Of a stretch of DNA of 64,000 nt, positions 24,066 to 33,189 are shown one piece after another. Position 1 is the stretch's first letter. Each line of letters begins with the position of its first letter. The stretch is from the NCBI RefSeq assembly GCF_014647515.1, contig NZ_BMPI01000063.1, positions 316 through 64,315 on the forward strand, read 5' to 3'. Made by a program: the position numbers and the translations under genes. The notes below the pieces were generated by a model. The model had not been told where the DNA came from. It did no database searches and was given only the letters and a program-made list of their open reading frames with translations. Origin of the DNA: Dactylosporangium sucinum (lineage in GTDB: Bacteria; Actinomycetota; Actinomycetes; Mycobacteriales; Micromonosporaceae).

Positions 24066-27000
24066 GTGGGCAAGCCCCGCCGACTCGCCCTCCTGGCGGC
24101 CGCCACCGCCCTGGTGGGCACCCTCGTCGCCGTGGTCAACGGCACCAGTGCCACCGCGTCGACCACCGACGAGGCCTTCAACAACGGGACCGGCACGCTC
24201 GACGTCGACTATGCCGGTTACCTGTCCAAGCACGACATCGTGTACAACAGCCCGCAGACCAACGCCCTGCACGGGCTGACCGTGGGCAACGGCAAGACCG
24301 GGGCCATGGTGTGGAACCAGAACGGCCTCACCATGCAGGTGTCCAACGTGGACCTGTCCCCGCAGTCCGCCTACGCCGCCGGGCTGATCAACCTCAACAC
24401 GAGCCCGGGGATCGACACCGGCGTCTCGACGTACCAGCAGCGGCTCTCGCTGTACGACGGCACGCTCGTCACGAAGTACGACAGCAACAGGACAGTGACG
24501 ATCATGGGTGTCCCCGGGTCCGAGGTGATGGGCATCCACGTCGACGACTCGCGCACCGGGCTGGGCACCACGACGCTCGACCTGAGCATGTGGGACCCGA
24601 ACTCGGTCACCAACAGCGCCGACGTGCCGAACCTGACGACCTGGCGCACGGTGAGCACGTTCAACGACAGCAGCGTCGCCGGGTTCAGCCGTGGGGTGCA
24701 GGACCCGGGCGGCTTCGGGTACACGTTCGCGGCCACGGTCGAGGGCGCCGCGTACACCACGCAGGTCGTCAACGGCACGCGGGTGCGGCTGAACATCACG
24801 CCGACCGGCAGCTACACGATCTGGTTCACCGCGGCCAGCCGGATCAACTCGCCCGGCCAGGACCCGGTGGCGCAGGCGCGCAGCCAGCTCACGGCAGCGA
24901 AGAACACGGGCTACCAGACCAACCTCACCAACTACCGCAACTGGTGGCACGCGTTCTGGCAGAAGTCGTTCGTGCAGTACAGCGGGGCGGCCGGGACCGG
25001 CGACTACCTGGAGAACGTCTACTACCTCTCGACGTACATGATCGCCGCCGGTGGCTACGGCAACTACCCGTACCACTTCATCAACGGCGTCTTCCGGGCC
25101 ACGCAGGACAACACGAAGTGGAGCAACGGGTACTGGTACTGGAACCAGCGCGACGTCTACAACTCGTTCCTGGCCTCCAACCACACCGACCTCTTCGCGA
25201 CCGAGAACCGGCTGTACAGCCGCAACTACAACGCGCTGAAGGCGTACACCCAGACGCGCTACGGCGTTGCGGACGCGCTGTGGGTGCCGGAGACGATGGG
25301 CTGGGACGGCAACGCCCGCGGCACCGTCGGCAGCGACTACGTCAACGACATCTACTCGACGGGCACCGAGGCCGCCTACAACATGTACCTGCAGTACCGG
25401 TACACGAACGACGCGGCCTACCTGCAGAACACCGTGTACCCGTACATGCGTGACGCGCTGCGCTTCTACCAGAACCGGTTCCAGCTGCAGAACAACGAGT
25501 GGGTCATGCCCACGTCGAACGCCCACGAGACGTACTGGGACGTCCGCAACGCCATCACCGACCTCGCCGCGGTCCGGCTGCTCGCCCCGATCGCGATCCA
25601 GGTCGCGAGCCAGCTCGGCGTCGACAGCGGGCTGCGCACGCAGTGGCAGGACCTGCTCAACCGGCTCCACCCGTACCAGGTGCAGAACGGCGCCTGGCTG
25701 CCGCACGACCCGCCCGCGCCGGCCCAGCAGCGCAACGGCGAGAACGTGACGTCGGAGCTCATCTGGCCCTACGACCTGACCGGCATCGGCGCGCCCGACT
25801 ACCAGACGGCGCTCAACAGCTGGAACACGCGGCCCAACCCGTACAGCAACGTGTGGGCCAACGACGCCGTGCAGGCCGCCCGGCTCGGCCTGGGCGACCA
25901 GGCGTTGTCCGGCATGAAGCTGATGCTCCAGCGGTACCAGAACTACCCCAACGGCATGACCAACAACACCAACGGCGTGTTCGAGTACCTCGGCGTGCAC
26001 CTCGCGGCGATGAACGAGACGCTCCTGCAGTCGTACAACGACAAGATCCGCGTGTTCCCGGCCGCGCCGAACGACAGCAACTTCGTCGGCAAGTTCACGC
26101 TGCTGGCCAAGGACGGCTTCCTCGTCTCCTCCGAGCGGGAGGGCAACGAGACGAAGTACGTCGGGATCAGGTCGCAGTTCGGCAAGCAGGCGCGCGTCGT
26201 GAACCCGTGGGGCAGCCAGGAGATCCGGGTGCGCCGGGCCTCCGACAACGCCGTCATCACCACGTCGACGGCGGGCGAGGTCACGTTCGCCACGGCGGCC
26301 AACACGGTGTACATCGTGGAGCGCACCGCGAAGCCGCTGACGTCGTACTCCAGCACGACGCTCAACGGCACGGCCAACAACGGCGTGAAGTCCCTGTCGG
26401 GCACCGCGTCGACGCTGGGCACCGGCCCGGGCGGCGGCGGAGGCAACGGCCCGACGTTCTACTCCGACATCAACTTCTCCGGCAACGCGGTGACGCTCGG
26501 CGCCGGCAACTACGACCTCGCGCAGTTGCAGGCCAACGGCATCGCCAACGACAGCATCTCCTCCATCCGCGTGCCGTCCGGCTACACGGTTACGGCCTAC
26601 AGCGACGGCGGGTTCGCGGGCACGTCCTGGACCTTCAACGCCGACAACCCGAACCTCATCAACACCGGCAACAACGACGCGATCTCATCGCTGCGCGTGG
26701 CCACGACCGGCGGCGGGGGCGGCGGCTCGTCCCTGAAGGCGCAGGTCAACCAGCGCTTCGTCAGCGCCGACAACGGCGGCGCGAGCGCGCTCATCGCCAA
26801 CAAGACCACGGTCGGCGCGACAGAGCGCTTCGACGTCGTCGACCTCGGCGGGGGCAACGTCGCCCTGCGGGCGCGGGTGAACAACAAGTACGTCTGCGCG
26901 GACAACGCCGGCGCCAACCCGCTCATCGCCAACCGCGACGCGGTCGGCGCGTGGGAGACGTTCCGGATGATCCGCAACTCGGACGGGAGCGTGAGCTTCC

Positions 27001-27113
27001 AGGCAACGGTCAACAACAAGTACGTGGTGGCCGAGAACGGCGGGAACGCGGCCCTGATCGCCAACCGCGACGCCATCGGCCCGTGGGAGAAGTTCGACCT
27101 GGCCACCGCGTAG
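24066..27113 (+). CDS. Secreted GH95-like glycosidase with crystallin and fascin-like modules
   Basis: 1015 residues. Signal peptide ~1-33 (PRRLALLAAATALVGTLVAVV then TASTT). Large (alpha/alpha)6-type glycosidase ~40-780: LHGLTVGNGKTGAMVWNQNG, NYRNWWHAFWQKSF, YWYWNQRDVYNSFLA, NTNGVFEYLGVHLAAMNE. I read it as GH95-like (family known for alpha-L-fucosidase and alpha-L-galactosidase), but it is divergent and the substrate is not certain. Then a Gly-rich linker, a beta/gamma-crystallin-like module (TFYSDINFSGNAVTL, two Greek keys), a second Gly-rich linker, and a fascin-like beta-trefoil with three repeats of x-ARVNNKYVCADNAGANPLIANR type. GTG 24066 is six bases after AAGGAG; the ATG at 24060 would abut it. 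Operator-like sites upstream tie it to the fuconate dehydratase gene. Confidence 0.8.
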   Translation: MGKPRRLALLAAATALVGTLVAVVNGTSATASTTDEAFNNGTGTLDVDYAGYLSKHDIVYNSPQTNALHGLTVGNGKTGAMVWNQNGLTMQVSNVDLSPQSAYAAGLINLNTSPGIDTGVSTYQQRLSLYDGTLVTKYDSNRTVTIMGVPGSEVMGIHVDDSRTGLGTTTLDLSMWDPNSVTNSADVPNLTTWRTVSTFNDSSVAGFSRGVQDPGGFGYTFAATVEGAAYTTQVVNGTRVRLNITPTGSYTIWFTAASRINSPGQDPVAQARSQLTAAKNTGYQTNLTNYRNWWHAFWQKSFVQYSGAAGTGDYLENVYYLSTYMIAAGGYGNYPYHFINGVFRATQDNTKWSNGYWYWNQRDVYNSFLASNHTDLFATENRLYSRNYNALKAYTQTRYGVADALWVPETMGWDGNARGTVGSDYVNDIYSTGTEAAYNMYLQYRYTNDAAYLQNTVYPYMRDALRFYQNRFQLQNNEWVMPTSNAHETYWDVRNAITDLAAVRLLAPIAIQVASQLGVDSGLRTQWQDLLNRLHPYQVQNGAWLPHDPPAPAQQRNGENVTSELIWPYDLTGIGAPDYQTALNSWNTRPNPYSNVWANDAVQAARLGLGDQALSGMKLMLQRYQNYPNGMTNNTNGVFEYLGVHLAAMNETLLQSYNDKIRVFPAAPNDSNFVGKFTLLAKDGFLVSSEREGNETKYVGIRSQFGKQARVVNPWGSQEIRVRRASDNAVITTSTAGEVTFATAANTVYIVERTAKPLTSYSSTTLNGTANNGVKSLSGTASTLGTGPGGGGGNGPTFYSDINFSGNAVTLGAGNYDLAQLQANGIANDSISSIRVPSGYTVTAYSDGGFAGTSWTFNADNPNLINTGNNDAISSLRVATTGGGGGGSSLKAQVNQRFVSADNGGASALIANKTTVGATERFDVVDLGGGNVALRARVNNKYVCADNAGANPLIANRDAVGAWETFRMIRNSDGSVSFQATVNNKYVVAENGGNAALIANRDAIGPWEKFDLATA

Positions 27114-27123
27114 CGGTCGCCGA

Positions 27124-27158
27124 GTGCGGAGGGGCGTGCGATGCGCGCCCCTCCGCAC
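27124..27158 (+). terminator. Hairpin terminator after the GH95-like gene
   Basis: Perfect 13-bp stem GTGCGGAGGGGCG / CGCCCCTCCGCAC with a 9-nt loop, 10 bp after the stop. Confidence 0.75.
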
Positions 27159-27208
27159 GGTGCCTTGCCCGGTCGGCGCCGCGCGCACGGAACGGCACGC
27201 ACGCGCAG

Positions 27209-27234
27209 CACGCACGCACGCACGCACGCACGCA
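27209..27234. repeat. CACG tetranucleotide microsatellite
   Basis: Six and a half exact CACG units followed by AAAAA, embedded in a wider stretch (27184-27276) of degenerate GCAC/GCGC repeats. A variable-number repeat is possible here. Confidence 0.85.
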
Positions 27235-27316
27235 AAAAGCGCGCACGCGCAGCAGCGCGCACGCAACAAGCGGCAACGCCGCACGGCGTGGCACGCGTGC
27301 GGCAGTGCGGGTCTTG

Positions 27317-27348
27317 GTGCCGGCCGCCGGGCGCCCGGCGGCCGGCAC
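27317..27348. repeat. 32-bp perfect palindrome
   Basis: GTGCCGGCCGCCGGGC followed directly by its reverse complement, with no loop. It could form a very stable cruciform or hairpin, perhaps a second terminator, 100 bp before the operator-like site at 27448. Confidence 0.8.
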
Positions 27349-27447
27349 CCACCCCGCTGCGCGTCGGCGTCACGCTGCGGGGTGCTGTCCGCAGGTCCCC
27401 GGAGCGGTGGGTCCGCTCATCGAACCATGGACAACCCTCATCCCAGA

Positions 27448-27477
27448 GTGAACATCCGACGTCTCGATTCGTCAAGG
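27448..27477 (+). promoter_or_regulatory. Operator-like site 3 of the GH95/fuconate locus
   Basis: Core AACATCCGACGTCT then GATTCGTCAA. Shared with site 2 (25/30) on the opposite strand and, in shorter form, with site 1. About 117 bp before the fuconate dehydratase start. Confidence 0.65.
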
Positions 27478-27550
27478 TGCTTGCCAGACTTCCGTTCAAC
27501 CGAACAAAAGCCGGAAATTGCCCCTTGCGGCGCAGCGCATGATCCTGCTA

Positions 27551-27562
27551 AACATCGGATGT
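27551..27562. promoter_or_regulatory. Operator-like site 4 of the GH95/fuconate locus
   Basis: AACATCGGATGT: the core is a clean palindrome ACATC-G-GATGT, followed by ATTCGT as in sites 2 and 3. Only 31 bp before the dehydratase start, where a repressor would block transcription. Confidence 0.6.
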
Positions 27563-27593
27563 ATTCGTAAACGGCACCAAGGATGGGAACCGA

Positions 27594-28916
27594 ATGACGA
27601 GCCGATTTGTGTCGCTGGACACCTACGACGTGCGGTTCCCCACCTCACAGCACCTCGACGGCTCCGACGCGATGAACCCCGACCCCGACTACTCCGCCGC
27701 CTACGTGGTGCTGCGCACCGACAGCACCGAGGTCGGCGAAGGGACCGAGGGGCACGGGTTCGCCTTCACCATCGGGCGGGGCAACGAGGTGCAGACCGCG
27801 GCCATCCACGCCCTGCGGCCGTACCTCGTGGGCCGGCTCGTCAAGGAGGTCCTCGACGACCTCGGAGGACTCTGGCGGGAGCTGGTCCACGACTCGCAGC
27901 TGCGCTGGCTCGGCCCGGAGAAGGGCGTCATGCACATGGCCATCTCCGCCGTCGTCAACGCGCTGTGGGACCTCAAGGCGAAGCGGGCCGGGCTGCCGCT
28001 CTGGCAGCTCCTCGGCTCGATGACCCCCGAGGAGCTCGTCGATCTCGTCGACTTCCGGTACCTCACCGACGCCCTCACCCGGGAAGAGGCGCTGGAGATC
28101 CTCCGCGCCGGCGCCCAGGGCCGGGCCGAGCGCATCGCGACGCTGCTGGAGCAGGGATACCCGGGCTACGCCACCTCACCCGGCTGGCTCGGGTACGCCG
28201 ACGAGAAGCTGCGCCGCCTCTGCCGCGAGGCCGTCGATGAGGGCTTCACCCAGATCAAGCTCAAGGTCGGCGCCGACCTCGAGGACGACCTGCGCCGCAT
28301 GCGGATCGCCCGCGAGGTGTGCGGGCCGGACGTGCGGATCGCGGTCGACGCCAACCAGCGCTGGGACGTCGGCACCGCCGTGGAGTGGGTCCGGGCCCTC
28401 GCGCCCTACCAGCCGTGGTGGGTCGAGGAACCGACCAGCCCCGACGACGTCGTCGGCCACGCCGAGATCGCGCGACGGATCGCCCCGATCCCGGTCGCGA
28501 CCGGCGAGCACGTGCAGAACCGGGTCGTGTTCAAGCAGCTGCTGCAGCTCGACGCCGTCTCGTTCGTCCAGCTCGACGCCGCCCGCGTCGCCGGGGTCAA
28601 CGAGAACATCGCGATCCTGCTGCTCGCCGCCAAGTTCGGGGTGCCGGTCTGCCCGCACGCCGGCGGCGTCGGGCTGTGCGAGCTCGTCCAGCACCTGTCC
28701 ATGTTCGACTACGTGGCCGTCTCCCGCTCCATGGACGACCGCGTCATCGAGTACGTCGACCACCTCCACGAACACTTCACGGACCCGGTCCAGCTGCGCG
28801 GGGGCCGCTACCTCGCGCCGCTGGCCCCCGGGTTCAGCTCCACCATGCGGGCGGAGAGCCGAGCCCGCTACGCGTATCCGGACGGCCCCATCTGGAACCC
28901 CACCAACACCCCCTGA
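27594..28916 (+). CDS. fucD: L-fuconate dehydratase (enolase superfamily)
   Basis: 440 residues, normal length. All active-site residues of the characterised Xanthomonas L-fuconate dehydratase appear at a constant +4 offset: KLK (K222, K224), metal ligands D252, E278, E305 (VDANQ, VEEPTSP, TGEHVQN), D328 and H355 (CPHAGGVGLCE). It would convert L-fuconate to 2-keto-3-deoxy-L-fuconate in the cytosol. The other pathway enzymes (fucose dehydrogenase, lactonase, KDF dehydrogenase) are not in the window. A sugar ABC importer follows 8 bp downstream. AAGGA lies before the ATG. Confidence 0.92.
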   Translation: MTSRFVSLDTYDVRFPTSQHLDGSDAMNPDPDYSAAYVVLRTDSTEVGEGTEGHGFAFTIGRGNEVQTAAIHALRPYLVGRLVKEVLDDLGGLWRELVHDSQLRWLGPEKGVMHMAISAVVNALWDLKAKRAGLPLWQLLGSMTPEELVDLVDFRYLTDALTREEALEILRAGAQGRAERIATLLEQGYPGYATSPGWLGYADEKLRRLCREAVDEGFTQIKLKVGADLEDDLRRMRIAREVCGPDVRIAVDANQRWDVGTAVEWVRALAPYQPWWVEEPTSPDDVVGHAEIARRIAPIPVATGEHVQNRVVFKQLLQLDAVSFVQLDAARVAGVNENIAILLLAAKFGVPVCPHAGGVGLCELVQHLSMFDYVAVSRSMDDRVIEYVDHLHEHFTDPVQLRGGRYLAPLAPGFSSTMRAESRARYAYPDGPIWNPTNTP

Positions 28917-28924
28917 GGACTCCC

Positions 28925-29965
28925 ATGAGAATCCTGCCTGCGATCGCCGCCGCCGCCCTGGTCGTCAGCCTCGCCGCGTGTAGCGACTCGGCCGACGAAC
29001 CGGGCGGCTCCGGTGACAACAAGGGCGCCCCGCCCATCGCGGTCGACCTGCCCCGCGCCGACTCCGACTTCTGGAACTCCTACGCGAAGTACATCCCGCA
29101 GTACGCGAAGGAGAGCGGCATCAACCTGATGACGCCGACCAACTCGCAGAACGACATCGCCAAGCTCGTCGCCAACACCCAGGCATTGACGAGCCAGGGC
29201 GCGAAGGCGATCGTGATGGCACCGCAGGACACCGGCGCCATCGCCACCACCCTCACCACCCTGGAGCAGAAGAAGATCCCCGTGGTCACCGTGGACACCC
29301 GGCCCGACAAGGGCAACGTCTACATGGTCGTGCGCGCGGACAACCGCGCCTACGGCCAGAAGGCGTGCGAGTTCCTCGGCCAGAAGCTGGGCGGCAAGGG
29401 CAAGGTCATCGAGTTCCAGGGCTCGCTGTCGTCGGTCAACGGCCGGGACCGCTCCGAGGCGTTCGCCGACTGCATGAAGGACAAGTTCCCCGGCATCACG
29501 GTGTTCGCCGAGCCGACCGACTGGGAGGGCGCGAAGGCGTCCGCCGCCCTGCAGACCCGCCTCGCCCAGCACCCGGACATCAACGGCATCTACATGCAGG
29601 CCGGCGGCGTGTTCCTGGCCCCGACCCTGCAGCTGCTGCGCTCGAAGAACCTGCTGGTGCCGCCGACCGACCCCAAGCACATCTTCATCGTCTCCAACGA
29701 CGGCATCCCGCAGGAGTTCGAGGCGATCCGCAAGGGCGAGATCGACGCGACCGTCTCCCAGCCGGCCGACCTCTACGCGAAGTACGCGCTCTACTACGCC
29801 AAGGCCGCCGTCGAGGGCAAGACGTTCCAGCCCGGCAAGACCGACCACGACAGCACCATCGTCCAGGTCCGCGACGGCCTGCTCGAGGACCAGCTGCCCG
29901 CTCCGCTCGTCACCAAGGACAACGTCGACGACACGGCGTTGTGGGGAAACCAGATCGGGAAATGA
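28925..29965 (+). CDS. Sugar ABC transporter substrate-binding lipoprotein (RbsB type)
   Basis: 346 residues. Lipoprotein signal with lipobox LAAC (C near residue 20), then a type I periplasmic-binding fold: PRADSDFWNSYAKYI, ALTSQGAKAIVMAPQDTGAI, VVTVDTRPD, VIEFQGSLSSVNGRDRSEAF, IFIVSNDGIPQEFEAI. It captures a monosaccharide at the cell surface for the ATPase and permease encoded next. Context suggests fucose, galactose or a related 6-deoxysugar released by the GH95-like enzyme (inference). 8 bp after fucD. Confidence 0.92.
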   Translation: MRILPAIAAAALVVSLAACSDSADEPGGSGDNKGAPPIAVDLPRADSDFWNSYAKYIPQYAKESGINLMTPTNSQNDIAKLVANTQALTSQGAKAIVMAPQDTGAIATTLTTLEQKKIPVVTVDTRPDKGNVYMVVRADNRAYGQKACEFLGQKLGGKGKVIEFQGSLSSVNGRDRSEAFADCMKDKFPGITVFAEPTDWEGAKASAALQTRLAQHPDINGIYMQAGGVFLAPTLQLLRSKNLLVPPTDPKHIFIVSNDGIPQEFEAIRKGEIDATVSQPADLYAKYALYYAKAAVEGKTFQPGKTDHDSTIVQVRDGLLEDQLPAPLVTKDNVDDTALWGNQIGK

Positions 29966-31470
29966 TGCCCCTCGAACCGCATGACGGGCCGGTGGTGGAG
30001 GCCGTCGACGTCACCAAGCGCTTCGGCGCCACCACCGCCCTCAGCGGCGTCACGATGCGCATCGACCAGGGCTCCACGCACGCCCTGGTCGGGCGCAACG
30101 GCGCCGGCAAGTCGACCCTCGTCTCGCTGCTCACCGGCCTGCACCGGCCGGACGGCGGCGAGATCCGCTTCGCCGGCACCGCCGCGCCGCCCGTCGCCGA
30201 CCGGGCGGCGTGGCGGCAGCGGGTCGCCTGCGTGTTCCAGCGCTCCACGATCATCCCGTCGCTGACCGTGGCCGAGAACCTGTTCCTGAACCGGCAGGCG
30301 GAGCGCGGGCCCATCCGCTGGCGCGCGCTGCGGACCAGGGCCGACGAGCTGCTCGCCGAGTACGCCGTCGACGTCGACCCCGGCGCCCTCGCCGGCGATC
30401 TCGACGTCGAGCAGCGCCAGCTCGTCGAGATCGCCCGGGCCCTGTCGCAGGGCGCCCGGTTCATCATCCTCGACGAGCCGACGGCCCGCCTCGACGCCAC
30501 CGGCATCGACCGGCTCTTCGAGCGGCTCCGCGGCCTGAGCGCCGCGGGCGTCACCATGCTGTTCATCTCCCACCATCTGCAGGAGGTGTACCGCGTGTGC
30601 GACACCGTCACGGTGCTGCGCGACGCCCGCTGGGTGCTCACCGGGCCCGTCGCCGACGTCGGGCACGACGCCCTCGTGGCGGCGATGACCGGCGAGGCGG
30701 TCGGGCTCACCACGGTCGCGCCGCGCCCGCCGGTGCCGGAGACGGCCGGCACCGCCCTGCGGCTGGCCGGCCTGACGCTGAGCGGGGCCTACGAGCCGCT
30801 CGACCTGACCGTCCGGACCGGCGAGATCGTCGGCGTCACCGGCTCGGGCAGCAGCGGCAAGGTGTCGCTCGCCGAGACCGTCGGCGGCCTGCGCAAGCCG
30901 ACCGCCGGCACGATCGCCGTCGGCACCACCGACGTGCGGCCGGGCAGCGTCCCGGCCGCGCTCGCCGCCGGGATCGGCCTGGTGCCGCAGGACCGGCACC
31001 GCGAGGGGCTGATCCCGCTGCTGTCGGTCGGCGAGAACGCGACCCTGCCGATCGCCGACCGGCTCGGCCCGGCGGGGGCGATCGTGCCCGGCCGCCGCCG
31101 GGCGGTCGCCGAGGCGTTCATCGAGCGGTACGACATCCGCACCGAAGGTCCCGAAGCGCCGGTCGGCAGCCTGTCGGGCGGCAACGCCCAGAAGGTCGTC
31201 CTCGCGCGCGCCCTGAGCACCGACCCGCGCCTGCTGGTCCTCATCAACCCGACCGCGGGCGTCGACGTCCGCTCGAAGGAGTCCCTGCTCGGCGCCGTCC
31301 GCACGGCCGCCGACGCCGGCACCGGCGTCCTGATGGTCTCCGACGAGCTCGACGACCTGCGCCACTGCGACCGGGTCCTCGTCATGTTCCACGGGCGGGT
31401 CACCGCCGAACTGCAGGCCGGCTGGAGCGACACGGACGTGGTCGCCGCCGTCGAAGGAGTCGCAGCATGA
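29962..31470 (+). CDS. Sugar ABC transporter ATPase (RbsA/MglA type)
   Basis: 502 residues with two fused nucleotide-binding domains, as in RbsA. First: Walker A GRNGAGKST, signature LDVEQRQLVEIARAL, Walker B FIILDEPTA. Second: degenerate Walker A GSGSSGKVS, good signature LSGGNAQKVVLARAL and VLINPTAGVDV. The degenerate second site is normal for this subfamily. Start overlaps the binding-protein stop (ATGA) and its stop overlaps the permease start. Confidence 0.93.
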   Translation: MMPLEPHDGPVVEAVDVTKRFGATTALSGVTMRIDQGSTHALVGRNGAGKSTLVSLLTGLHRPDGGEIRFAGTAAPPVADRAAWRQRVACVFQRSTIIPSLTVAENLFLNRQAERGPIRWRALRTRADELLAEYAVDVDPGALAGDLDVEQRQLVEIARALSQGARFIILDEPTARLDATGIDRLFERLRGLSAAGVTMLFISHHLQEVYRVCDTVTVLRDARWVLTGPVADVGHDALVAAMTGEAVGLTTVAPRPPVPETAGTALRLAGLTLSGAYEPLDLTVRTGEIVGVTGSGSSGKVSLAETVGGLRKPTAGTIAVGTTDVRPGSVPAALAAGIGLVPQDRHREGLIPLLSVGENATLPIADRLGPAGAIVPGRRRAVAEAFIERYDIRTEGPEAPVGSLSGGNAQKVVLARALSTDPRLLVLINPTAGVDVRSKESLLGAVRTAADAGTGVLMVSDELDDLRHCDRVLVMFHGRVTAELQAGWSDTDVVAAVEGVAA

Positions 31471-32477
31471 CCACCACCGCCCCGGCCCCCGCCACCAGCC
31501 GCCGGCGCGCCGTTCCGAGGCTCGCGCGCATGCGGGACCTCACGCTCGTGCCGGCGATCATCGTGCTGCTCATCGTGGGCGCGCTGATCGACCCGGTGTT
31601 CCTGTCCCGGGACAACCTGGTCAACGTCCTGCAGCAGCAGACCGAGCTGTCGCTGCTCGTGCTCGCCGAGACGCTGATCCTCATCGGCGGCCGGTTCGAC
31701 CTGTCCCTGGAGTCGACGGTGGGCCTGGCTCCGGCGCTGGGCGTGGCGCTGGTCATCCCGGCCGCGAGCAACGGCATCGGCACCGAGTGGCCCTACGCCC
31801 TCGCGGTGCCGATCTGCCTGCTGGTGGGCCTGCTCGTGGGGGCGCTGAACGGCCTGCTGATCCTGCGCTTCGGCCTGTCGGCGTTCATCGTCACGCTGGG
31901 CATGCTCATCACGCTGCGGGGCCTGCAGATCGGCATCACCGGCGGCCAGAGCGTCTTCGAGGTGCCGCCGTCGGTGCTGTACCTGGGCAACACGGCCTGG
32001 CTGGGCCTGCCGCTGTCGATCTGGATCTGCGCGGCCCTGTTCGCGGCCGGCATCGCGGCACTCGGCTGGTTCCGCCACGGGCGGGCGGTGTACGCCATCG
32101 GCGGCAACGTCGACGCGGCGCGCGCGGCCGGCATCCGCAGCAACCGGGTGATGTGGATCGTGTTCATGGTTGCCGGCCTGCTGGCCGCCCTGGCGGGCCT
32201 GCTGATGACCGGTCGCCTGGGCTCGGTCGCCGCCGCCCAGGGCGACGGCATGATCTTCCAGGTCTTCGCGGCCGCCGTCATCGGCGGCGTGAGCATGGAC
32301 GGCGGGAAGGGCACCCTGTTCGGCGCCCTCTGCGGCGTGCTCGTCCTCGGCCTGATCAACAACATCCTGACCCTGGCCGGCGTCTCGGCCCAGTGGATCC
32401 AGGCGGTCTACGGCCTGATCATCCTGGTCGCGCTGATCCTGGCCCGGGTGACGACGGGCAAGGCCCAGGACTCATGA
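31467..32477 (+). CDS. Sugar ABC transporter permease (RbsC type)
   Basis: 336 residues, about nine to ten TM helices. RbsC hallmarks: LAETLILIGGRFDLSLES (substrate-path loop after TM2), NGLLILRFGLSAFIVTLGML, RHGRAVYAIGGNVDAARAAGIRSNRV (coupling loop), GGVSMDGGKGTLFGALCG. Last gene of the fucD-binding protein-ATPase-permease run; ATGA overlap with the ATPase gene. Confidence 0.93.
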   Translation: MTTTAPAPATSRRRAVPRLARMRDLTLVPAIIVLLIVGALIDPVFLSRDNLVNVLQQQTELSLLVLAETLILIGGRFDLSLESTVGLAPALGVALVIPAASNGIGTEWPYALAVPICLLVGLLVGALNGLLILRFGLSAFIVTLGMLITLRGLQIGITGGQSVFEVPPSVLYLGNTAWLGLPLSIWICAALFAAGIAALGWFRHGRAVYAIGGNVDAARAAGIRSNRVMWIVFMVAGLLAALAGLLMTGRLGSVAAAQGDGMIFQVFAAAVIGGVSMDGGKGTLFGALCGVLVLGLINNILTLAGVSAQWIQAVYGLIILVALILARVTTGKAQDS

Positions 32478-32484
32478 TGGGTGG

Positions 32485-33129
32485 ATGAGCGAGGACGTCC
32501 TGGCTGACCAGGTCGGGTACTACCGGCGCCGCGCGGGCGAGTACGACGCGACGGCGTACGGGGACGTGACCGCGGCCCGTGAGCGGATCGCCCGGCTGGT
32601 CGCACGCATGCGGCCGGCCGGGCGCGTCCTTGAGATCGCCTGCGGCACCGGCCTGTGGACCGAGGCGCTCGCCGCGCACGCGGCGACGCTGCTGGCGATC
32701 GACGCGGCGCCCGAGACCATCGCGATCGCCCGCGACCGGGTGCCGGCGACCGTCGCGTTCGAGGTCGCCGACGTGTTCGCCTGGAGCACCGCCGAACGGT
32801 TCGACGTCGTGTTCTTCTCGGCCTGGCTGTCGCACGTGCCGGACAGCCACTTCGCCCGGTTCTGGGACCAGCTGCGGGGCCTGCTCGCCGAGGACGGCCG
32901 GGTGCTGTTCCTCGACGAGCACGTCGACGAGCAGGCCAAGGAGGCGTGGGTCGGCGACGAGATCGTCGAGCGGACCCTGCAGGACGGCCGCACGTTCCGC
33001 ATCGTCAAGCAGTTCATCGACCCGGGCACGCTGGTCGAACGCCTGCGCGGCCTCGGCTGGGACTGCCGCATCGAGCGCGACGGCACCGACTGGATCCTCG
33101 GCGAGGCCCGCCCGCTGCCGGGTCATTGA
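32485..33129 (+). CDS. Class I SAM-dependent methyltransferase
   Basis: 214 residues. Rossmann-type methyltransferase: motif I VLEIACGTGLWTEALA, LAIDAAPETIAIAR for the adenosine-ribose acidic residue, FDVVFFSAWLSHV as motif IV-like, and LLAEDGRVLFLDEH. Small-molecule type; substrate unknown. It starts only 7 bp after the ABC permease stop, so it may be co-transcribed, though its job is probably unrelated to sugar uptake. The glycosyltransferase gene follows. Confidence 0.87.
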   Translation: MSEDVLADQVGYYRRRAGEYDATAYGDVTAARERIARLVARMRPAGRVLEIACGTGLWTEALAAHAATLLAIDAAPETIAIARDRVPATVAFEVADVFAWSTAERFDVVFFSAWLSHVPDSHFARFWDQLRGLLAEDGRVLFLDEHVDEQAKEAWVGDEIVERTLQDGRTFRIVKQFIDPGTLVERLRGLGWDCRIERDGTDWILGEARPLPGH

Positions 33130-33189
33130 CCCGCGGGATGGCGTATTTCCGGGTAGCCGACCGCCGCATGGCTCCCGATACTCGATGAC

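Larger units (their letters stand above)
27114..27593. other. 480-bp non-coding region between GH95-like and fuconate dehydratase genes
   Basis: Holds, in order: a hairpin terminator, a CACG microsatellite, a 32-bp perfect palindrome, and two operator-like sites (all listed separately). Open frames across it are skewed to Arg/His/Ala from the repeats and look non-coding. Confidence 0.75.
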
